Origin: Hyparrhenia diplandra
Taxonomy: Eukaryota > Streptophyta > Magnoliopsida > Poales > Poaceae
Direction of reading: 5' to 3'
DNA: 64,000 nt
NCBI GenBank assembly: GCA_015847255.1
Contig: JADLZK010008593.1
Span: 352,779 to 416,778, forward strand
Below, one piece after another: positions 60,252-64,000 of this stretch (its first letter is position 1; every line of letters starts with the position of its first letter). The position numbers and the translations under genes were made by a program. The notes below the pieces were generated by a model. The model made no database searches, was not told the DNA's origin, and worked only from the letters and a program-made list of their open reading frames with translations.

Positions 60252-62690
60252 CATCTATGGATTCCATTGCTCAGACTGGTCATCCAGGAGCAGGTGATCT
60301 GCAAGAGGAGTTGTATGAAATGGTAAAGCATGCTACAGTCCCATTGGCATTATCGCTTTTAGCTCAGTTTCACCTTTATGGATAGGATTTCCACTTTCTA
60401 TTGCCCCTAAATTACTTCTACTGCTTTCTATTGGTCTGTTCTTTTGCCAATAAACCTCCCTGTTTCTGCTCTTTTTTAAGATTAAGTTGGAATTGAAATC
60501 CATACAACAAGATTTTAGCATTTGTATGTAGATGTTATGGGCATCCGGCCCGTTATAGTGGGCTAATTGCCAATTATCCTATATTATTTATATTATATTT
60601 CCTTAAATAGTTTAGTTATTCCTTAAAACTAGGATCTCAGGCTATATATCTGTAAACATGGGTCGATGGATAATTAAGCAAGGCAAAAACAATTGTTTGC
60701 CTGGCCTCAAGGGCCAAAGGCCTTCACGTGAGCTCCCTGTTTCCCTGCTCCTCACGCACAGCCCTAGGGCAGCAGCCACCGCCTCTCCCTCACGTGAAAC
60801 CACGGCACCTCACCGCAGTTGATGCGCGATTCAAGCCTCGTCCACCGATCTCCCACTCCTACAACCTCCGATCCGTTAGGGGCAGGCAGTCTGTTCCTAT
60901 CAGTAGATGTGCTATTTCTCTCTCTCTCTCTCTTCTTTTTTCTGGAACAGCGCTGGAGAGCTGTGTGTCATTTCATTAAGGAGAAAAGAAAAAGGAGAGA
61001 CAAGAGTCTACCTCCCAAGTAGAAGGGAGAAAAAACTAACTCCCCACACCCAACACTTAAAACCAGGAAAAACCAAAAGAAAAAGAATACACCCCAGCAC
61101 ACATCAAGTATGTGTGCTTAGCAGCTGAAGGAAGATGTCATTAAGGCGCCAGGCTCTAGCCAGCACCACAAAGCACTCTCATTACAAGCTACAGCTTGTA
61201 GAACCAATTGGACATTTGGAGGAGCTCCTCGAACACAAAAGCATTACAATGCTTCCATATTTCAAGCGACCAAAACGATTAAAAATTCAGCCCTTTTTCT
61301 TTTTTTTTTTTTATCAACCCCTTGATTGCTTGGCACCACCAATTGGGAAATCCAGACTCCCTAGGCAGAGGAGCACTAGTTAGTAGACCTAGTCTGCTCA
61401 AGATCGAACTCCAGACCTGTCGGAAGACGCAAAGATAAAATATGCTGAATTGACTCTCTGCTTGGATCACATAAGGGGTCAGGCTGAAGGGTGGGGTGAC
61501 CCCTGTTTAGCCAGCTGATCAGCCGTTCAACAACGGTTGTTGATGGAAGCCAGATAAAAATTGCACTTTAAAGGGCCCAACTCCTCCAGATCCTTTTCCA
61601 GGGAGAATCTGATTATTCCCTGGAAAAGAAGCATAGGTTGACTTTGCTGGAACAGATGCCGGATTATGTCAACTTCCAACGGAATTGGTCAGGAGTATCT
61701 TTCTGCAAAATTAACCCATCAAACAAATCCCAGATCTGCAAATATTCCACCAAGACCTGAACAGATAGAACGCCTCTGATGTTCACCCATCCACGATTGT
61801 TGAGGGCCTGCAACAGTCCTAGTTTTTACTATTCTCTTAGGAACCAAACTGTACAGGTTTGGGGCAAGTTCAGCCATAGTCTTTCCTTGTAACCAACAAT
61901 CCTTCCAGAATTTAATAGATTCTCCGCTGCCGAAAATACAGATAACAGCCACGTCAAAAGGGCTCAGGCATTCTGTGGAACTTGGATAGGTAGTGGGACG
62001 ATTAGTATTTTATGGAGCAGATGGTGTCTAGATGTACGAAGGTTACCTTTTTCTTTAGGCAGTAGGTTTTTGATCTTTAAGATATTTGGGATGATTTAAA
62101 GAACACATGGTTCATTCAGTGGACTTCATAGTTACCATTTTGGGCCAGCTTCCATGCTTGTAATTGTAACCAATCGATTGTGGAAAGCCTTGTTTCTAAT
62201 CAACTTTACCTTGTCTATGCTCATCAATATGTAGCCTTGGCAACCAATTTATCGATTTTTCATTCATTTTGTGCACAGATTAAGAGCTTAAAAGGACCAA
62301 TACTTTTGTGGAATTGAATGATTTGTACAATAAGATATCCATGAAGATACAACATATTGACAACCACATACCTGCTCAAAGTCAGCAGAGCAGTATGAAA
62401 AGATGAAGGGCTTTAAGTTAATGTTGGGCGCACATTGCATTTTCTGCAAGTTAACAAGAGCAGCATTCGGCCAGCTTTTAGGGAAAAAATCGGTTCACGA
62501 GAGGCATATTCTCAGTATCATAAGTCTGTGGAGGTGCAAACGTTTCAGCAATCTAATTGGGCAAAGCTCTAGCTCAAACATTTCACAGCAACATCAGACC
62601 TCCCAAGGTTTGCAGCAGCATGATAGTCATATACTGATCAGAAGCCCGCCAAGCAAGTTTACCAAGAGATTGTATGAACAAAGGGGTACA
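60252..62690 (+). pseudogene. MED15-like copy D, two exons split by a LINE (pseudogene)
   Basis: Repeats exons 4 and 5 of copy C: 60252-60322 (SIAQTGHPGAGDLQEELYEM, same 71-base length, with W of DWQEE changed to L) and 62279 to about 62690. The second has extra A and T bases (AAAAGG, CTTTTGTGG) and a lost A, giving at least three frameshifts. It continues past the point where copy C stops, into a Gln/Ser-rich stretch (SNISQQHQTSQGLQQHD) typical of MED15. A LINE at 60938-61968 splits the intron. It may be an internal duplication of copy C or the tail of a separate gene copy. Confidence 0.8.
60938..61968 (-). mobile_element. LINE (non-LTR retrotransposon), 5'-truncated
   Basis: Minus-strand element inserted in copy D. 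The open frame 61952-61719 has SIKFWKDCWLQGKTMAELAP, the conserved region following the reverse transcriptase core. Further on come a PLCD..ESIQHIL zinc-finger-like segment (zf-RVT) and, at the 3' end, TTAATGAAATGACACACAGC then CTGTTCCAGAAAAAA. The reverse transcriptase core itself is missing and several stops and frameshifts are present. A CT microsatellite (60915-60932) abuts the poly(A). Confidence 0.82.
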
Positions 62691-62704
62691 GACCTCGTTA
62701 TCTG

Positions 62705-63370
62705 GACCTCAATCTTTAATATTCATTGTCACTGTACCGTTTTAGAAGATTCATTTTGTTGTGCTAATTTCGTGGACTATCACTATTAAATGTTACTCGA
62801 TGGTGTGTAAGTCATGCACATGTAACGGTTAGTTTTCATGGTGATTAATGTTGCCAGCAGGTACTGGCGGCAAAGGAAGAAGCGAAAGAAGTTGCAAAAG
62901 GTGGCCGTTTCAAGAAGGATTGCCTGAAGAGGAAAATACGGTTTGAGAAAAGGTATATGAAGACCTTTCTGCATGCTTGGAAGTTGGAACCAAATCTCTC
63001 TAGGGCCCAGTAATACCTCGTGGTTTGATTCTGGGGCCATTACTCATGTGCTCAATGTTCTGCAGGAGTTGCATATGATCCAACCATAAGCGGATAAAGC
63101 ACATTGGAACAAAACAGAGGCACTGTATTTGAAGGGATCAGGCTGTTTTTGGATCCTCAGGTCTAAAGTTTACATGTCTCAAGTTGACGGTTAAAACTTT
63201 AGACCATTTTTAGCTCACTCGTATGGTCTAAAGTTTGTGCACTTTATTAAACCTTTTGTTTGGAGCCTCATAGGCTAAACTTGTAGCATGTCCGTGCTTA
63301 GTACTAAAAGTATTTTGTTTCGAAATGTAGTGGAAATCTTGTGTTTATGATGCAGTTCGATTTACATGCA
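62705..63370 (+). repeat. Block shared with copy A tail (49180-49830), with copia fragment
   Basis: Landmarks shared in order: TTTCGTGGACTATCAC.ATTA, GGTGTGT, TGCCAGCAGGTA, AAGAAGGATTGC, GAGTTGC.TATGATCCAACC, GTGCTTAGTACTAAA. The copia zinc knuckle has lost its first CxxC here (deletion near 62896), while the protease-like WFDSGAITHVLN at 63018-63056 is better kept than in copy A. Confidence 0.78.
63147..63285. mobile_element. Small insertion (about 140 bp) absent from the paralogous block
   Basis: Sequence from about TTTTGGATCCTCAGGTCTAA to GCCTCATAGGCTAAAC has no counterpart between GGACTTGCAGAG and TAAACCTTGTATG in the copy A block (about 49675-49693). GTCTAAAGTTT occurs twice inside. It is probably a MITE; the exact borders are uncertain. 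Confidence 0.5.
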
Positions 63371-64000
63371 CAAGAAGAACATATATTTTATTATTATTAT
63401 GGTTACATGCCATTTCAGCCTTCATGATTTCAAAACTATAAGTTGAACAGATTTTTGAAACAGATGTAATGCATAAAAAGGGGGCGATACGTTTTTCTTG
63501 TGACAACGCCGACCATAAAGATTAGTAACATAATTAAATGAAGATCTGCTCTCACGTATCCTCTTTTGATTTCATTCATTCATATAGGCCCCAGCTGCCC
63601 TGCCTAGTCATCCTTTCTCTCTGCCAGCGCGGGCCCATGACCAGACCCTTCAAATCGGACGGAATCGAGCGTCCGTGCTCTTCTCCTCTCCTTAGGTACA
63701 AGTAGGCAGGGCAGCCGCTGGAGAAGGGATCAACCAAATTATCAGAGATTATTGTGTGTGGGAGGGGAGAGTTGTGTGTGAGAGAGGTGACCTCCTTGCC
63801 GCCGATGCGTGTATATGGTTATTGCTCGTGATTTGTGGTTAGTGGTCGGTTTGTGGGTTGCTTGCATGAGCGTTGCTGGTACAACTGGCAGTGGGTGTAG
63901 ATCTGGTGGGATGGGTAAACAAAAGTAAAGAAAAACAAAAAGGAAATACTAAAGAAAAGGAAAGAAAGGAAGAGGATAATTCTTGGAGTGGATAAGCACA
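63371..64000. other. No gene recognised at the window end
   Basis: Includes a GC-richer stretch (about 63590-63720) and GTGTGTGGGAG/AGAGAG sequence that could be the leader of a gene beyond the window. Nothing codes for a known protein. Confidence 0.4.

Overview
The window is nuclear DNA of a flowering plant, almost certainly a grass (Poaceae). The evidence is GC-rich 5' exons with long GT-AG introns, plant-only genes (7-hydroxymethyl chlorophyll a reductase, a bifunctional TenA/HAD thiamine enzyme, a KIX-type MED15), Stowaway and Tourist MITEs, grass-type LTR ends and a pol III tRNA-Leu. The species cannot be named; a panicoid grass is a guess. There is no operon structure, no CRISPR and no prokaryotic or organellar block.

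Layout: (1) 0-25 kb is gene-rich: TH2 thiamine gene (+), GDSL esterase/lipase (-), chloroplast glutaredoxin S12 type (-), ABCG half transporter (+), SUVH1/3-type SRA-SET protein (+) and HCAR (+). (2) 25-37 kb is repeat-rich: a short LTR, a hAT-like element with a perfect 8-bp target duplication, three tandem copies of a degenerate repeat block (two carry fragments of the 3' coding part of a DREB gene), and a 2.2-kb solo LTR inside that array. (3) 37.6-38.8 kb holds the intact-looking source, a DREB2-type AP2/ERF gene (+). (4) 39-45 kb is MITEs, a 2.1-kb non-LTR retroposon with a 15-bp target duplication, a tRNA-Leu(AAG), and a TIR element with an internal minisatellite. (5) 45-63.4 kb is a cluster of four partial MED15-like (Mediator tail, KIX domain) copies, mostly pseudogenes, with a complete two-domain plant RNase H gene (-) between copies A and B, and LINE and copia debris.

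A striking property runs through the window. Seven of the eight recognisable non-MED15 genes need one to four single-base (in one case possibly two-base) indels to read through, sixteen in all, and nearly all sit in short G, C or A runs. The glutaredoxin alone is clean. Correcting the runs gives full-length conserved proteins, so base-call or assembly error is the simplest reading. Recent decay of the locus is the alternative.

The genes do not form a pathway. Four products are inferred to be plastid or organelle linked (thiamine salvage, glutaredoxin, HCAR, RNase H with a possible transit peptide); three concern chromatin or transcription (SUVH, DREB, MED15-like). I see no convincing new biological system. 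The most unusual things are the MED15-KIX duplication cluster and the DREB-fragment repeat array.
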